From: Eggerthellaceae bacterium
Lineage (GTDB): Bacteria > Actinomycetota > Coriobacteriia > Coriobacteriales > Eggerthellaceae
Assembly: GCA_017434045.1 (NCBI GenBank)
Contig: JAFRGA010000086.1
Coordinates: 1-59,112 of the forward strand
Direction of reading: 5' to 3'
Length of the DNA stretch: 59,112 bases
Part shown: piece after piece, positions 15,400-25,416 of the stretch
Numbering within the stretch: position 1 is the stretch's first letter
Layout: each line of letters starts with the position of its first letter
Notes under the pieces: generated by a model
The model's database searches: none
Told to the model about the DNA's origin: nothing
The model's input: only the letters and a program-made list of their open reading frames with translations
Program-made: the position numbers and the translations under genes

Positions 15400-16349
15400 C
15401 GTGCGCTCTCCGCAAGGTCGTCGGCGTTGGGATCGGCGCTGACGAACTCGCCGTCAGCCCGTACGGCCAAGGCGAGATCCCTGTGGGCCACACTCACGCG
15501 GTAACCACTCGAACGCAGGTAATCGCCGGTTTCCTCGGCAAGGACGACGCTGCGATGCTGACCTCCGGTGCAGCCTACCGCGATGGCGAGCTGCTGCTTG
15601 CCTTCGGCCACATAGCCCGGCATGACGCAGTCAAGCAGCGCCTTCCAGCGCTTGAGGAACGTCTCAGTGTCGCTGTTGTACATGACGTAGTCATGCACCT
15701 GCTGATCGAGGCCTGTCATGACGCGCATGACCGGATCGTAGAAAGGATTCGGGAGGAAACGCACGTCGATGACGACATCGGCATCGGTTGGCGCCCCATG
15801 TTTGAACCCGAACGAGTACACCGACACCGAGAGGCCCCCATGCTGCCCCTCGCTGCCATACAGGTCCTTCAGCTTCTTGCGCAGCTCGGGAGGAAGCAGG
15901 TTCGTCGTGTCGATGACGTAGCTTGCCTTCGCCTTCATATCGCGCAGAAGCGCTCGCTCGCGCTCGATGCCGTGGGAGATCGTCGCGCCATCGTTGCACA
16001 GCGGATGGCGCCTACGGCTCGACTTGTAGCGGGCGATGAGCTTCTCGTCCTCGGCGTCGAGGAATACGATGCTGTAGCTTATGCCGCTGTCCTGCAGCTT
16101 CGCAAGCGCCGTCGTCATGCTCGAGAAGAACTGGCGGGAACGCACGTCGCACACGATGGCAATCTTCGGTTGTCCCTCCGACGATCCCGGGAAATCTTCC
16201 AACCGCACCAAGTCCCCGATGAGCGCAGGAGGAAGGTTGTCGACACAGTAGTATCCGAGGTCCTCGAATACATGCATGGCTTCAGTTCTGCCCGCTCCGC
16301 TCATACCGCTGACGATGACGATTGACGGCATGTCCTTTGGCTCGCCCAT
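15396..16349 (-). CDS. rapZ: RapZ/YvcJ family nucleotide-binding RNase adapter
   Basis: In E. coli RapZ guides small RNAs of the glucosamine-6-phosphate pathway to RNase E; in Bacillus the homologue YvcJ hydrolyses GTP and ATP. This 317-residue protein has a P-loop VSGMSGAGRTEAMHVFEDLG followed by YYCVDNLPP. The C-terminal domain has SFGFKHGAP, DVRFLPNPF and VGCTGGQHRSV, all typical. First of the rapZ-yvcK-whiA group and 18 nt after uvrC. Confidence 0.95.
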   Translation of the reverse strand: MGEPKDMPSIVIVSGMSGAGRTEAMHVFEDLGYYCVDNLPPALIGDLVRLEDFPGSSEGQPKIAIVCDVRSRQFFSSMTTALAKLQDSGISYSIVFLDAEDEKLIARYKSSRRRHPLCNDGATISHGIERERALLRDMKAKASYVIDTTNLLPPELRKKLKDLYGSEGQHGGLSVSVYSFGFKHGAPTDADVVIDVRFLPNPFYDPVMRVMTGLDQQVHDYVMYNSDTETFLKRWKALLDCVMPGYVAEGKQQLAIAVGCTGGQHRSVVLAEETGDYLRSSGYRVSVAHRDLALAVRADGEFVSADPNADDLAESAR

Positions 16350-16367
16350 AGCTGGCCTCCGTTCGCG

Positions 16368-18296
16368 CTAGGTATTTGACTGCTTATTATACTGCTGAAG
16401 AACGAGGTAGACCTCCTCGGCAACCTCTTCGGGCACGCAGCGGCTCTCCTTTATCTCCTCGAGAGTGGCGGATTTCAGGTTCTTGAACGATTTGAAGGCT
16501 TTCAACAGCGCCTTCTTCCGTACAGGCCCGAGGCCTGCGACGCCGTCGAGGATGCTGGCCGTCATCCCCTTCCCGCGGAGCTCCCGATGGAAGGTGATGG
16601 CGAACCGATGGGCCTCGTCGCGCACCTGCTTCACGAGGTAAAGCGATGCAGAGCCACCTGGGAGCACGATAGGCCCCGTTTCCTGCCAGGGCACGAATAT
16701 CTCCTCGTCGCGCTTGGCGAGGCCGCACAGGGCGATATCAGTCCGCCCAAGCTCCTCGAACATCTCGACAGCAGCGGTCAACTGTGGTTTTCCACCGTCG
16801 AGGATGACGAGGTCGGGTTTGCTCCCGAACCGCTCATCGGCCATCCGCTCGTCCGAGTAGCGGCGCGCCATGACCTCCTGCATGCTGAGGAAGTCGTTAG
16901 CCTCGGTCAGCGGCGTCTTTATCTTGAAACGCCGGTACTGGTTCTTATCGGGTTTCCCGTTCGTGAAGACGACCATGCTCGCGACCGTGTAGCTGCCGTG
17001 AATGGTGGATATGTCGAAGCACTCGATCCTGCGGGGAGGCTCATCGAGCGCCAAGGCGCTTTCGAGCTGCAGGAGCGCATCGTTGATTCGCTTGTCCTCG
17101 TAATTCGTGCGCACCTTGTAGCGCAGGAGGGTGTGTTGGGCGTTCTTCTCGGCAAGATCGACGAGCTCGAGCTTCTCGCCTTTACGCGGTGCCGTGAAAC
17201 GCACCTTCGCCCCATGGGCGCTTCCGAGCTTCTGGGTGAGCCATTCCTCCATGACCTGCTCGTCTTCGGGCAATTCCCGCACGATAACCTCGCGCGGTAT
17301 GGAGGTGGTCGTATCGTAGTACCTCAGCAGGAAGGCATGGAGCAGGTCGTCGTCAGGAACGTCCCTGCCTTTGTTCAAGATGAACTCGTTCGAGTTCACG
17401 ATCCGCCCTTCGCGCACCATGAAGACATGGACCCCCGCGATGGTCTCCTCGCGGAACAGTCCGATGACGTCGGCGTTCAAATTCCGGGCAGAGACGGCGT
17501 GCTGCTTGTCCGACAGGGCGTTTATGGCCTGGATGCGTTCCTTGACGCGCCCGGCACGTTCGAAATCGAGCTCGGAAGCCGCCTCGAGCATCTCTTCCTC
17601 AAGCTCGTCGAGGAACTCCTCGCGATGGCCGTCAAGGAAACGCGCGACGCGCTGGACGTTCAAGCGGTACTGCTCGGGGGTTATCTGCCCGCAGCATACG
17701 CCCGGGCCCAACCCCACGTGCGAATCGAAGCATGGGCGCAGGTTGCCGTTCTCGGAAAGGAGCGCGCCGGGGTCGCCCTGTTCCATCTTACGGTTGAGGC
17801 GGCGCCATTCCGCACAGGAATTCGCGCAGATGGGAACGACGCGGCGCACGGCATCGAGCATCATGCGCGCAGAGCGGCTGTCAGTGTACGGGCCGAAGTA
17901 CCTGGTCCCAGGCTTGTGCTTCTCACGCGTGTACTTGATGGCCGGAAAGACGTCACCCAACGTCAGGGCTATGAACGGATAGGATTTGTCGTCCTTGAAG
18001 TCTGCGTTGAAGAACGGCGCATGCTCGTTGATGAGGTTCTTCTCGAGCACGAGCGACTCGTGCTCGTTTTGGGTCACTATGTACTCGAACGAATCAATCG
18101 CATCGACGAGCAGGGGTATCTTCGCGCGCTCGTCCTGGAAGTTCACGTACTGCCGCATCCTCGCGCGCAGCTGCTTTGCCTTGCCAACATAGATGACCTG
18201 GCCTTCAGCATCTTTCCACAGATAGACGCCAGGCGACGCGGGCACATCGGCTAGCTGCCGCTTAATGCGATCGAGCTTTTCCTGCAGCTCTTCCAT
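16368..18296 (-). CDS. uvrC: Excinuclease ABC subunit C
   Basis: Makes both incisions around a lesion in nucleotide excision repair. The product has 642 residues. The N-terminal GIY-YIG domain is SPGVYLWKDAEGQVIYVGKA, a UVR helix pair lies near 225-260, and the RNase H-like endonuclease domain has RIECFDIS and DLVILDGGKPQL. A helix-hairpin-helix end follows (ILDGVAGLGPVRKKALLKAF). It follows uvrA by 61 nt on the same strand. Confidence 0.96.
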   Translation of the reverse strand: MEELQEKLDRIKRQLADVPASPGVYLWKDAEGQVIYVGKAKQLRARMRQYVNFQDERAKIPLLVDAIDSFEYIVTQNEHESLVLEKNLINEHAPFFNADFKDDKSYPFIALTLGDVFPAIKYTREKHKPGTRYFGPYTDSRSARMMLDAVRRVVPICANSCAEWRRLNRKMEQGDPGALLSENGNLRPCFDSHVGLGPGVCCGQITPEQYRLNVQRVARFLDGHREEFLDELEEEMLEAASELDFERAGRVKERIQAINALSDKQHAVSARNLNADVIGLFREETIAGVHVFMVREGRIVNSNEFILNKGRDVPDDDLLHAFLLRYYDTTTSIPREVIVRELPEDEQVMEEWLTQKLGSAHGAKVRFTAPRKGEKLELVDLAEKNAQHTLLRYKVRTNYEDKRINDALLQLESALALDEPPRRIECFDISTIHGSYTVASMVVFTNGKPDKNQYRRFKIKTPLTEANDFLSMQEVMARRYSDERMADERFGSKPDLVILDGGKPQLTAAVEMFEELGRTDIALCGLAKRDEEIFVPWQETGPIVLPGGSASLYLVKQVRDEAHRFAITFHRELRGKGMTASILDGVAGLGPVRKKALLKAFKSFKNLKSATLEEIKESRCVPEEVAEEVYLVLQQYNKQSNT

Positions 18297-18357
18297 GGTC
18301 TCCTCGTCGACGAATCGGGCAGCTCGGGATGACGAGCGGGTTGGCCTCTTGTTGTCC

Positions 18358-21243
18358 CTATCCTAGCACGTGGGCGAGGAACTGCCCCGTGTAGCTTTCC
18401 GGAACCTTCGCCACCTCCTCGGGTGTTCCCGCCGCGACGATGTACCCACCGCGGTCGCCGCCTTCCGGGCCGAGGTCGATGATGCGGTCGGCCGACTTGA
18501 TGACGTCGAGGTTGTGCTCGATCACGAGAACGGTGTTTCCCGCATCGACCAGACGCTGCAAGACCACGAGCAGCTGGCGCACGTCCTCGAAATGCAGGCC
18601 CGTCGTCGGCTCGTCCAAGATGTAGAACGTCTTGCCGGTCTGGCGCTTCTGGAGCTCGCTGGAAAGCTTGACACGCTGAGCCTCGCCACCCGAAAGCGTC
18701 GTGGCGGGCTGGCCGAGCCTGATGTAGCCGAGCCCTACATCGTGCAGGGTCTCGAGCTTCCGTTTGATGCCGGGTATATTCTTGAAGAACTCCAAGGCCT
18801 CGTCGACCGTCATGTCGAGCACTTGCGCGATGTTCTTGCCCCTGTACGTGACCTGCAACGTCTCGCGGTTGTAGCGCTCGCCGCCGCACACCTCGCACGG
18901 GACGTACACGTCGGGGAGGAAGTGCATCTCTATCTTGATCTGGCCATCGCCCTTGCACGCCTCGCACCTGCCGCCCTTCACGTTGAACGAAAAGCGTCCA
19001 GGCGAGTAGCCGCGGGCCTTGGATTCCTGCGTCGAGGAGAACAGGGCACGGATGTCATCCCACAGGCTGACGTACGTCGCCGGGTTAGAACGTGGCGTGC
19101 GGCCGATGGGGCTTTGGTCAATGTTGATTGCTTTGTCTATGCTCTCGAGACCGTGGATCTTCCTAAACGCGCCCGTCCTTCGACGGGCGTTGTTCACGCG
19201 GTTCGCGAGGAGCGGGGCCAAGGTATCGGTGACAAGCGAAGACTTGCCGGAGCCCGAGACGCCCGTGACGACCGTGAGCGTGCCGATCTCTATTTCGATA
19301 TCGATATCTTTCAGGTTGTTCTCGCGGACTCCCTCGAGGCGGATGCAACCTCTCCCTGGGTCGCGCCGCTTCTCGGGCACCGGGATGGTGCGGCGTCCGC
19401 TGAGGTAATCGGCGGTAATCGAGCCCTTGGCTTTCGCGACCTTCGCAGGCGTACCCTCGGCGACGACGTAGCCGCCGTTCTCGCCGGCGCCTGGGCCCAT
19501 GTCCACAACGTAGTCGGCCGAGCGGATGGTGTCCTCGTCGTGCTCGACCACGACGACGGTGTTGCCCAAGTCCCGTAGGCGCTGCAACGTGGCGATGAGG
19601 CGTGCATTATCGCGCTGGTGTAGGCCGATCGACGGCTCGTCGAGAATGTAGAGGACCCCCATGAGGCCTGCGCCTATCTGCGTGGCCAGGCGGATGCGCT
19701 GCGCCTCGCCGCCCGACAGCGTGGCCGTCGCGCGCTCCAGCGTCAGGTAATCCAGGCCGACGTCGACCAGGAAACGCAGACGGGCGAGGATCTCTTTCAC
19801 GATTGGGCCTGCGATTTGCAGGTTCTGCCCTTCGAGCTTGAGATTCTGGAAGAATTCGAGGGATTCCGCCGCACTCATCTCGCACACTTCGAAGATGGAC
19901 TTTCCGCCAACCGTAACCGCGAGAATCTCGGGCTTGAGGCGTTTCCCGCCGCAGGTGGAACAGGGAATCGTGGAGAAATACGCCTCCATGCGCTCTCGTT
20001 GACGGTCGCTGCTCGCTTCGCTGAGCTTCTCCTCGATTGCGGCGAGGGCGCCGTTCCACTCGATGTACCAGTAGGTCTCGCGCCCGTCGACGGTGACGTA
20101 ATCCACCCTCACACGGCCCTTCACTCCGCGCAAGAGCGCATTTTGGGCTTTCTTGGACAAGTTCTCCCATGGGGTGTCGGGTGACTCCCCCACATGGGCG
20201 AGCACGGCCCTCAGCACCTGTGGATAGTAGTTCCCGCTCTTGAACGGCGCTATTGCCCCTTCGTTGAGCGACAGGGACTCGTCGGGGACGACGAGCCGCG
20301 GGTCGACCTCGTTACGGCTGCCGATGCCGAGACATTCGGGACACGCACCGTAGGGAGCGTTGAACGAGAAGTCCCGTGGTTGGAGCTCGTCGATGGAATG
20401 CCCATGCTCCGGGCAGGCCAGCGCCAACGAATAGATATGCTCGCCGGGACGTAGGCCCCCCGTTGCGCCCGACGAGACGGGGACCGCGTCTTGCGGCTCT
20501 TCCCCATCGGCATCGAGCACCTGCACGAGCACGCGCCCATCGGCAAGGCTCGTGGCCGTCTCGACCGATTCGGCGATGCGGGTGGTGGCGCTTTCCTTGA
20601 GCACGACTCGGTCGACGACGACGTCGATAAAGTGCTTGATCTTCTTGTTGAGCGTGATTTCCTCGCCGGTGAGCCTCACTATCTCACCGTCGATGCGCAC
20701 GCGGGCGAATCCGGCCTTGTTCAGGTCGTCGAACATCTTGGTGAACTCGCCCTTCCGGCCGGTGACGACGGGTGCCATGATGATGGCGCGCGTGGTGCCG
20801 TTCGGGTCGCCGAGCTTCATGATTTCGTCCGTTACCTGGTCGGTGGTCTGCTTCATGATCTCCCGGCCACATTCCGGGCAATGCGGTATGCCGACGCGGG
20901 CGAACAGAAGACGCAGGTAATCATAGATTTCCGTCGTGGTGCCGACAGTGGAGCGCGGGTTGCGGCTCGTCGTTTTCTGGTCGATTGAAACGGCGGGCGA
21001 CAAGCCGTCGATGCTGTCCAGATCGGGCTTGCTCATCTGGCCAAGGAACATGCGCGCATAGCTCGAGAGGCTCTCGACGTAGCGGCGCTGCCCTTCGGCG
21101 TACATCGTGTCGAACGCGAGCGATGACTTCCCCGATCCCGACAGACCCGTTATGACCACCAGTTTGTCGCGCGGGATGGAGAGGTCTATGTTCTTCAAGT
21201 TATGTTGGCGTGCGCCTTTGATGACAATTGCGTTTTGTCCCAT
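18358..21243 (-). CDS. uvrA: Excinuclease ABC subunit A
   Basis: Damage-sensing ATPase of nucleotide excision repair. The 961 residues carry two ABC modules: the first Walker A is [14 protein letters not shown] near residue 35, with signature [16 protein letters not shown]; the second is [15 protein letters not shown], with [15 protein letters not shown]. Zinc modules have CPEC pairs ([18 protein letters not shown]) and CEACKGDG...[10 protein letters not shown]. Family-typical length with no gaps. First gene of the long leftward block. Confidence 0.97.
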   Translation of the reverse strand: MGQNAIVIKGARQHNLKNIDLSIPRDKLVVITGLSGSGKSSLAFDTMYAEGQRRYVESLSSYARMFLGQMSKPDLDSIDGLSPAVSIDQKTTSRNPRSTVGTTTEIYDYLRLLFARVGIPHCPECGREIMKQTTDQVTDEIMKLGDPNGTTRAIIMAPVVTGRKGEFTKMFDDLNKAGFARVRIDGEIVRLTGEEITLNKKIKHFIDVVVDRVVLKESATTRIAESVETATSLADGRVLVQVLDADGEEPQDAVPVSSGATGGLRPGEHIYSLALACPEHGHSIDELQPRDFSFNAPYGACPECLGIGSRNEVDPRLVVPDESLSLNEGAIAPFKSGNYYPQVLRAVLAHVGESPDTPWENLSKKAQNALLRGVKGRVRVDYVTVDGRETYWYIEWNGALAAIEEKLSEASSDRQRERMEAYFSTIPCSTCGGKRLKPEILAVTVGGKSIFEVCEMSAAESLEFFQNLKLEGQNLQIAGPIVKEILARLRFLVDVGLDYLTLERATATLSGGEAQRIRLATQIGAGLMGVLYILDEPSIGLHQRDNARLIATLQRLRDLGNTVVVVEHDEDTIRSADYVVDMGPGAGENGGYVVAEGTPAKVAKAKGSITADYLSGRRTIPVPEKRRDPGRGCIRLEGVRENNLKDIDIEIEIGTLTVVTGVSGSGKSSLVTDTLAPLLANRVNNARRRTGAFRKIHGLESIDKAINIDQSPIGRTPRSNPATYVSLWDDIRALFSSTQESKARGYSPGRFSFNVKGGRCEACKGDGQIKIEMHFLPDVYVPCEVCGGERYNRETLQVTYRGKNIAQVLDMTVDEALEFFKNIPGIKRKLETLHDVGLGYIRLGQPATTLSGGEAQRVKLSSELQKRQTGKTFYILDEPTTGLHFEDVRQLLVVLQRLVDAGNTVLVIEHNLDVIKSADRIIDLGPEGGDRGGYIVAAGTPEEVAKVPESYTGQFLAHVLG

Positions 21244-21434
21244 TTTGCAACCTGCCTAGCGTGCTGTGCATAAACGCTGTATCTTGCGTTTGAATCGTAC
21301 GGCGCCTAATTCTACTTCACCGATTTCTAAACAATTATAGAACAAATGTTTCTATTTTTATTCACCATATTCTCAACAAACGAATGCGCGATGGGGTATC
21401 CGCTGATCTTCGATTGACTCTCCGAAAGCATGGT

Positions 21435-21627
21435 CGCCCGCCCGGCCCGCATTCGGCCCGCTTCGCGCTTTCTCCGCGCCCCAACCGCGCAAACGAAGGC
21501 GGCATCCAGAGCGACTACCTGGCAGTGCGCCTCGACGTCCCCCGCGCTTGCGGGTATCGCCGCCTTCTTGTAAGCGCGGTTGTTTCGCGGGCGCTCAGAA
21601 GGGCCTCACGCAGACCGGGCAGGCAGA
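21435..21627. repeat. ~193-bp foldback repeat, copy 1
   Basis: GC-rich intergenic DNA between uvrA and the Xer gene that reappears, reverse-complemented, at 53587-53780 with about nine of ten positions identical by eye. It folds on itself: CGCCCGCCCGGCCCGC at the left pairs with a degraded mirror at the right, and CAACCGCGC...GAAGGCGGC pairs with GCCGCCTTC...GCGCGGTTG inside. 21244-21434 to its left is AT-rich uvrA upstream DNA with no gene. Confidence 0.8.
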
Positions 21628-21640
21628 CCAGCAGAAGAGT

Positions 21641-22651
21641 TTATGCGCGGGGATGAGCCTGGTCGTGGGCTGATTTCAAGCGTGCGGTTGAAAGATGGGT
21701 GTAGATCTGCGTTGTCGACAGGCTGGAATGTCCGAGCATTTCCTGAACCGAGCGCAAATCCGCCTCCCCATCGAGCAGGTCCGTGGCGAACGTATGGCGC
21801 ATGTCGTGCGGGCTCAGGCGCTCGTCAAGCCCCGCCATACGTACCGTGGCCTTGAACATCTTGCGCATGGCATCGGCACTCATAGGGTTTCCCCTGTTGG
21901 AGACGAAGAACCTGTCGGTATTCTTGCCCGCGAGAAGCTGCGGCCGTGCTTTCTCAAAATACTCCCGCATCGTGCGCACGCACAGGGAGTGCAGGGGGAT
22001 GATGCGCTCCTTGTTTCCCTTCCCCAGCACCTTCACTATGGATGACGCGAAGTCCACATCGCCAATCCGCAATCCCGAGGCCTCCGATATGCGCGCGCCG
22101 CATGCGTAGAGGAACTCGAGGATTGCCTGGTCACGCATGTCTTCCAGCGTTTGATTGCGCACGTTTCCCATCGCGTCGAGCGGTGCGTGCACGCTCAAGA
22201 GCCTCTCCATGTCGGGCGCCTGCAGAACGTGAGGCAAGTGTTTTCCCCGTTTCGGGCCCGATAGCACGCTTGAGGGGTCGCTGCTCACGAAGCCGCGCAT
22301 GCTCATCCAGCCGTAAAAGCCGTGGAGGGCGGAAAGGTGGCGGTTGATGGTTGAGCGTGCATAGCGGGCCGCGTCCATCTCTCCCAGGTAGCTGCGCAGT
22401 TGGCGATGGGTCGCTTCGCGCGGGTCTATGCCCTTCCTCTCGCACCACCTGAGAAACGCCTCGATATCGGCCTTGTAGGAGCGCAACGTGTGAACCGAGG
22501 CGCCCCGCTCGACCCTCATGTCCTCGATGAACCCGTCGAGGAGCTCGGCCCCGAAACCCGATTCTCCCGAAACCTGCACCAGGGGCTTCTGGTCTTGGAC
22601 TTTTGGCGCCGCCTTTTTCGAGGCACGCGTTTTCACCTGTCGCGGAGACAT
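21641..22651 (-). CDS. xerC: XerC/XerD-type tyrosine recombinase
   Basis: Resolves chromosome dimers at dif. The 336-residue product has about 35 extra basic N-terminal residues, then a SAM-like core-binding domain (FIEDMRVERGASVHTLRSY) and a catalytic domain with ACGARISEASGL (Arg), KGNKERIIPL (Lys), SPHDMRHTFATDLL (HxxR), MLGHSSLSTTQIYTHLS (His and Tyr). Whether it is XerC, XerD or a lone Xer cannot be told from the window, so the symbol is tentative. Adjacent to trmFO, as in Bacillus, where xerC (codV) follows trmFO. Confidence 0.88.
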   Translation of the reverse strand: MSPRQVKTRASKKAAPKVQDQKPLVQVSGESGFGAELLDGFIEDMRVERGASVHTLRSYKADIEAFLRWCERKGIDPREATHRQLRSYLGEMDAARYARSTINRHLSALHGFYGWMSMRGFVSSDPSSVLSGPKRGKHLPHVLQAPDMERLLSVHAPLDAMGNVRNQTLEDMRDQAILEFLYACGARISEASGLRIGDVDFASSIVKVLGKGNKERIIPLHSLCVRTMREYFEKARPQLLAGKNTDRFFVSNRGNPMSADAMRKMFKATVRMAGLDERLSPHDMRHTFATDLLDGEADLRSVQEMLGHSSLSTTQIYTHLSTARLKSAHDQAHPRA

Positions 22652-22660
22652 GGAGCGTCC

Positions 22661-24073
22661 TTATAGTCCGGCTTCGGAGCGCGGCTCTGCCTGCTCGTCC
22701 ATGAGCCCTGCCGCCTTCAAGTCGTCGCAATACGCCTTCAAGGCAATCTCACCCCGGGCGGCATAGGCCGCATAGCGTTCGCGTTTGTTGCGGATGGGCT
22801 TTTCAAGGGGGACGAAGATGCCGAAGTTCACGTGCATCGGCTGGTAATCCTTCGTAGCGGGGTCGGTCGCATATGCGAGCAGCGCCCCGAACGCGGTCTC
22901 GCGCGGAAGCAGAGGCGCCTCGATGCCCTTCAGCAGCGCCGCGACGTTCAAGGCCACGTGCAGCCCCGACCTGATCGCTTCGCAGTAGCCTTCCGTTCCG
23001 CCCAGCTGGCCTGCCACGAACACGGGAACTCCCAGTGCGTCGACTTCCGGTGTCTTCACGCGCAGCTGGGGTGTTAAGACGCGGGGCGCGTCGAGGAACG
23101 TGTTGCGGTGCATGACGCCGTAGCGCGCGAACTCCGCCCTCTCCATGCCGGGTATCATGCGGAACACGCGCTGCTGCTCCGAGAACTTCAGGTTCGTCTG
23201 GAACCCGACCATGTTGTAGCAGCTCCCGCTTGCGTCTTCTGCACGCAGCTGCAGCACGGCCCAGGGACGCTTGCCCGTTCGCGGGTCGGTGAGGCCAACG
23301 GGCTTCAAGGGGCCGAAGCGCGGCGCATCCCTTCCCGCGCGCGCTATCTCCTCGATTGGCTGGCAAGCTTGGAATAGGTCCTTGGACTCGAAATCGCGCT
23401 TGATGACGAGCTCGGCTTCAAGCAGCTCGTCGACGAACGCCTCGTACTCCTCTTTCGTGAACGGGGCGTTCAGGTAGTCGCCGAGGGGATTGCCATCGGC
23501 ATCCGCAGCATCCTCGTAACGGCTTTGGCAAAACAGCACGTCACGGTCAAGCGAGTCCGCCAGGACGATCGGCGCGGCCGCATCGTAGAAAGCCATGCGC
23601 TCGCCGGCGACGAACTGCGAGAGGGATTCTGCAAGCGAGTCGCTCGTCAGCGGCCCAGTCGCCAGCACGAGCGCCGCCACCCCGTCCGCAATCGCGTCGA
23701 GCGAGGCCACCTCCCCGCGCACGACCGAGATGAGCGGATCTTCTTCTATGAGCTTCGTAATCGAGCTCGCGAAAAGCCCCCGGTCAACCGCGAGAGCCCC
23801 GCCGGCAGGCACCTTCGCGCGAAGGGCCTCTGCATAGAGCTTAGATCCGAGCATCTCCAGCTCGCGCTTCTGCATTCCGGCTGCCGTCTCGGCCTTGGTG
23901 CTCTTGAGGGAGTTCGAGCAGACGAGCTCGGCAAAATCGCCCGTCTTGTGAACGGCGGTCGGCTTGACGGGCCTCATCTCGTACAAGACGACGTGGATGC
24001 CGCGCGCCGCAAGCTGCAGCGCCGCCTCGCTTCCGGCAAGTCCGCCGCCGATTATGACAACTGGTTTTTCCAT
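22661..24073 (-). CDS. trmFO: tRNA (uracil-54-C5)-methyltransferase, folate/FAD-dependent
   Basis: Makes ribothymidine 54 in the T-loop using methylenetetrahydrofolate and FADH2. The 470-residue product starts MEKPVVIIGGGLAGSEAA, a FAD-binding Rossmann motif; the longer frame to 24094 adds seven residues without family resemblance. Further family segments are YEMRPVKPTAVHKT, ELVCSNSLKS, LPRETAFGALLAY and MHVNFGIF. It ends 9 nt before the Xer gene. The dprA-topA-trmFO-xerC order of Firmicutes is kept except that topA is missing. Confidence 0.95.
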   Translation of the reverse strand: MEKPVVIIGGGLAGSEAALQLAARGIHVVLYEMRPVKPTAVHKTGDFAELVCSNSLKSTKAETAAGMQKRELEMLGSKLYAEALRAKVPAGGALAVDRGLFASSITKLIEEDPLISVVRGEVASLDAIADGVAALVLATGPLTSDSLAESLSQFVAGERMAFYDAAAPIVLADSLDRDVLFCQSRYEDAADADGNPLGDYLNAPFTKEEYEAFVDELLEAELVIKRDFESKDLFQACQPIEEIARAGRDAPRFGPLKPVGLTDPRTGKRPWAVLQLRAEDASGSCYNMVGFQTNLKFSEQQRVFRMIPGMERAEFARYGVMHRNTFLDAPRVLTPQLRVKTPEVDALGVPVFVAGQLGGTEGYCEAIRSGLHVALNVAALLKGIEAPLLPRETAFGALLAYATDPATKDYQPMHVNFGIFVPLEKPIRNKRERYAAYAARGEIALKAYCDDLKAAGLMDEQAEPRSEAGL

Positions 24074-24258
24074 AGTGCCCAGTGTATCATGCACACAGTT
24101 CGCGACGCGGGGCGCGTTGCGTCATGGAAGCGTTTGGCGCCACGCGGCAACGTGACGTGATGTGGATGACCTGCAGTACGAAAGCCCTGGCAATCCTATC
24201 AAGACGGCGAGCCCGAAAGGCTCATTGCCGAGAAGCGCCTTCGGTTGAAGATTGGAGC

Positions 24259-25251
24259 ATGATGAGACTTCTAGTCATCGGGGATGAGGCCCGTTTTAGA
24301 AAATACACTCCCGACCTGCCTATCGTCAGTCAAGTCGAATCCGTCGTGGTGGACCGTGGCACACCTGACGACGAGATCATATCACGCGTTCCCGATGCCG
24401 ACTTCATCGTCGCCGATGCAATTAGCCCTGTCAGCAAGGTGCTCATGGACGCGTTTCCGAGCCTGAAGCTCATCCATTCCGAAGGCGTCGCCTACAACGC
24501 CATCGACATCGCCGAAGCCAAAAGCAAGGCCATCTTCACCTGCAACAATGCAGGTGTCAACGCAGGCGCCGTCGCCGAACAGGCGGTGCTGCTCATGCTC
24601 GCCTGCCTCCGCCACCTCGTACCAGGAAACGCTGCCGTCCTTGAAGGTCGTCAAATCCTCATGAAGGAACGCCTGATGGTCGAGGGCATCCGCGAGCTCG
24701 GCGATTGCAAGGTAGGGCTCGTCGGCTTCGGCGCCATAGCCAACCAAACGGCAAAACGCCTCCGGGCGTTCGGCTCCGACGTTTACTACTGGAACCGGAA
24801 CCGCAAGCCAAGCGAGCTCGAGGAGGAATATGAAGTGCACTACCTCCCCTTGGACGAACTCGCGAAAACCTGCGATATCATCAGCGTTCACGTTGCCGTC
24901 ACCCCCGAGACGACGAACCTCATCGACGCGAGGTTCCTCGAGCTCATGAAAGACGACGCCATCCTGATCAACACCGCACGAGGCGAAATCGTAGACCAGG
25001 TCGCCCTCGCTGCCGCACTTGAGCAGGGATCGATCGGTGGAGCCGGCCTCGACACGCTCTCCCCAGAACCCGTGAGCATCGATCACCCCCTTACGCAGCT
25101 GTCCGACCAAGCGGCCTCCAAGCTCGTTCTCTCACCGCATATCGGCGGGGTGACCGAGGGCATGTTCCGCCGCGCATGGACCACCATCTGGCTCAACGTC
25201 GAACGCGTAGCCAAGGGGGAAAGGCCCGTCAACGTGGTGAACGGCCTTTAA
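24259..25251 (+). CDS. D-isomer-specific 2-hydroxyacid dehydrogenase
   Basis: The 330-residue NAD-dependent oxidoreductase reduces a 2-oxoacid to a D-2-hydroxyacid or the reverse. Seen: Rossmann segment VGLVGFGAIANQTAKRLRAFG, the active-site Arg and Glu in NTARGEIVD and GLDTLSPEP, and the His in LSPHIGG. An N-terminal catalytic half precedes these. The start is one of two adjacent ATGs (24259/24262) after GGAG; the open frame extends further left but without coding character. Substrate unknown; family relatives include glycerate, phosphoglycerate and lactate enzymes. It is the only plus-strand gene between secG and rplS apart from tRNAs, HAD and the RiPP gene. Confidence 0.88.
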   Translation: MMRLLVIGDEARFRKYTPDLPIVSQVESVVVDRGTPDDEIISRVPDADFIVADAISPVSKVLMDAFPSLKLIHSEGVAYNAIDIAEAKSKAIFTCNNAGVNAGAVAEQAVLLMLACLRHLVPGNAAVLEGRQILMKERLMVEGIRELGDCKVGLVGFGAIANQTAKRLRAFGSDVYYWNRNRKPSELEEEYEVHYLPLDELAKTCDIISVHVAVTPETTNLIDARFLELMKDDAILINTARGEIVDQVALAAALEQGSIGGAGLDTLSPEPVSIDHPLTQLSDQAASKLVLSPHIGGVTEGMFRRAWTTIWLNVERVAKGERPVNVVNGL

Positions 25252-25416
25252 CTTGCACCTGAAAGACTGAGGGGAGTTCCGGAAGGGACGACGCTGCTTG
25301 CGCTGACGGGGGTATCCATTGGGATAGGTTTTAGTTTTACCGTCGTGCAGCTGTAGGCGGAACCCCTTCCGAATCCTCTCTCTCTGAATCCTTCGGAAGA
25401 CGTTTGAGGCAATGCC

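Noticed and set aside
16587..18254. 555-codon plus-strand frame antisense to uvrC
   Set aside because: uvrC is clear on the other strand; the antisense frame has low-complexity composition typical of a GC-rich shadow.
25252..25416. Short open frames on both strands between the dehydrogenase and dprA
   Set aside because: One frame (RGVPEGTTLLALTGVSIGIGF) is hydrophobic, like a membrane-protein fragment, but it is only 34 codons after a stop with no start or binding site; not enough to call a gene.
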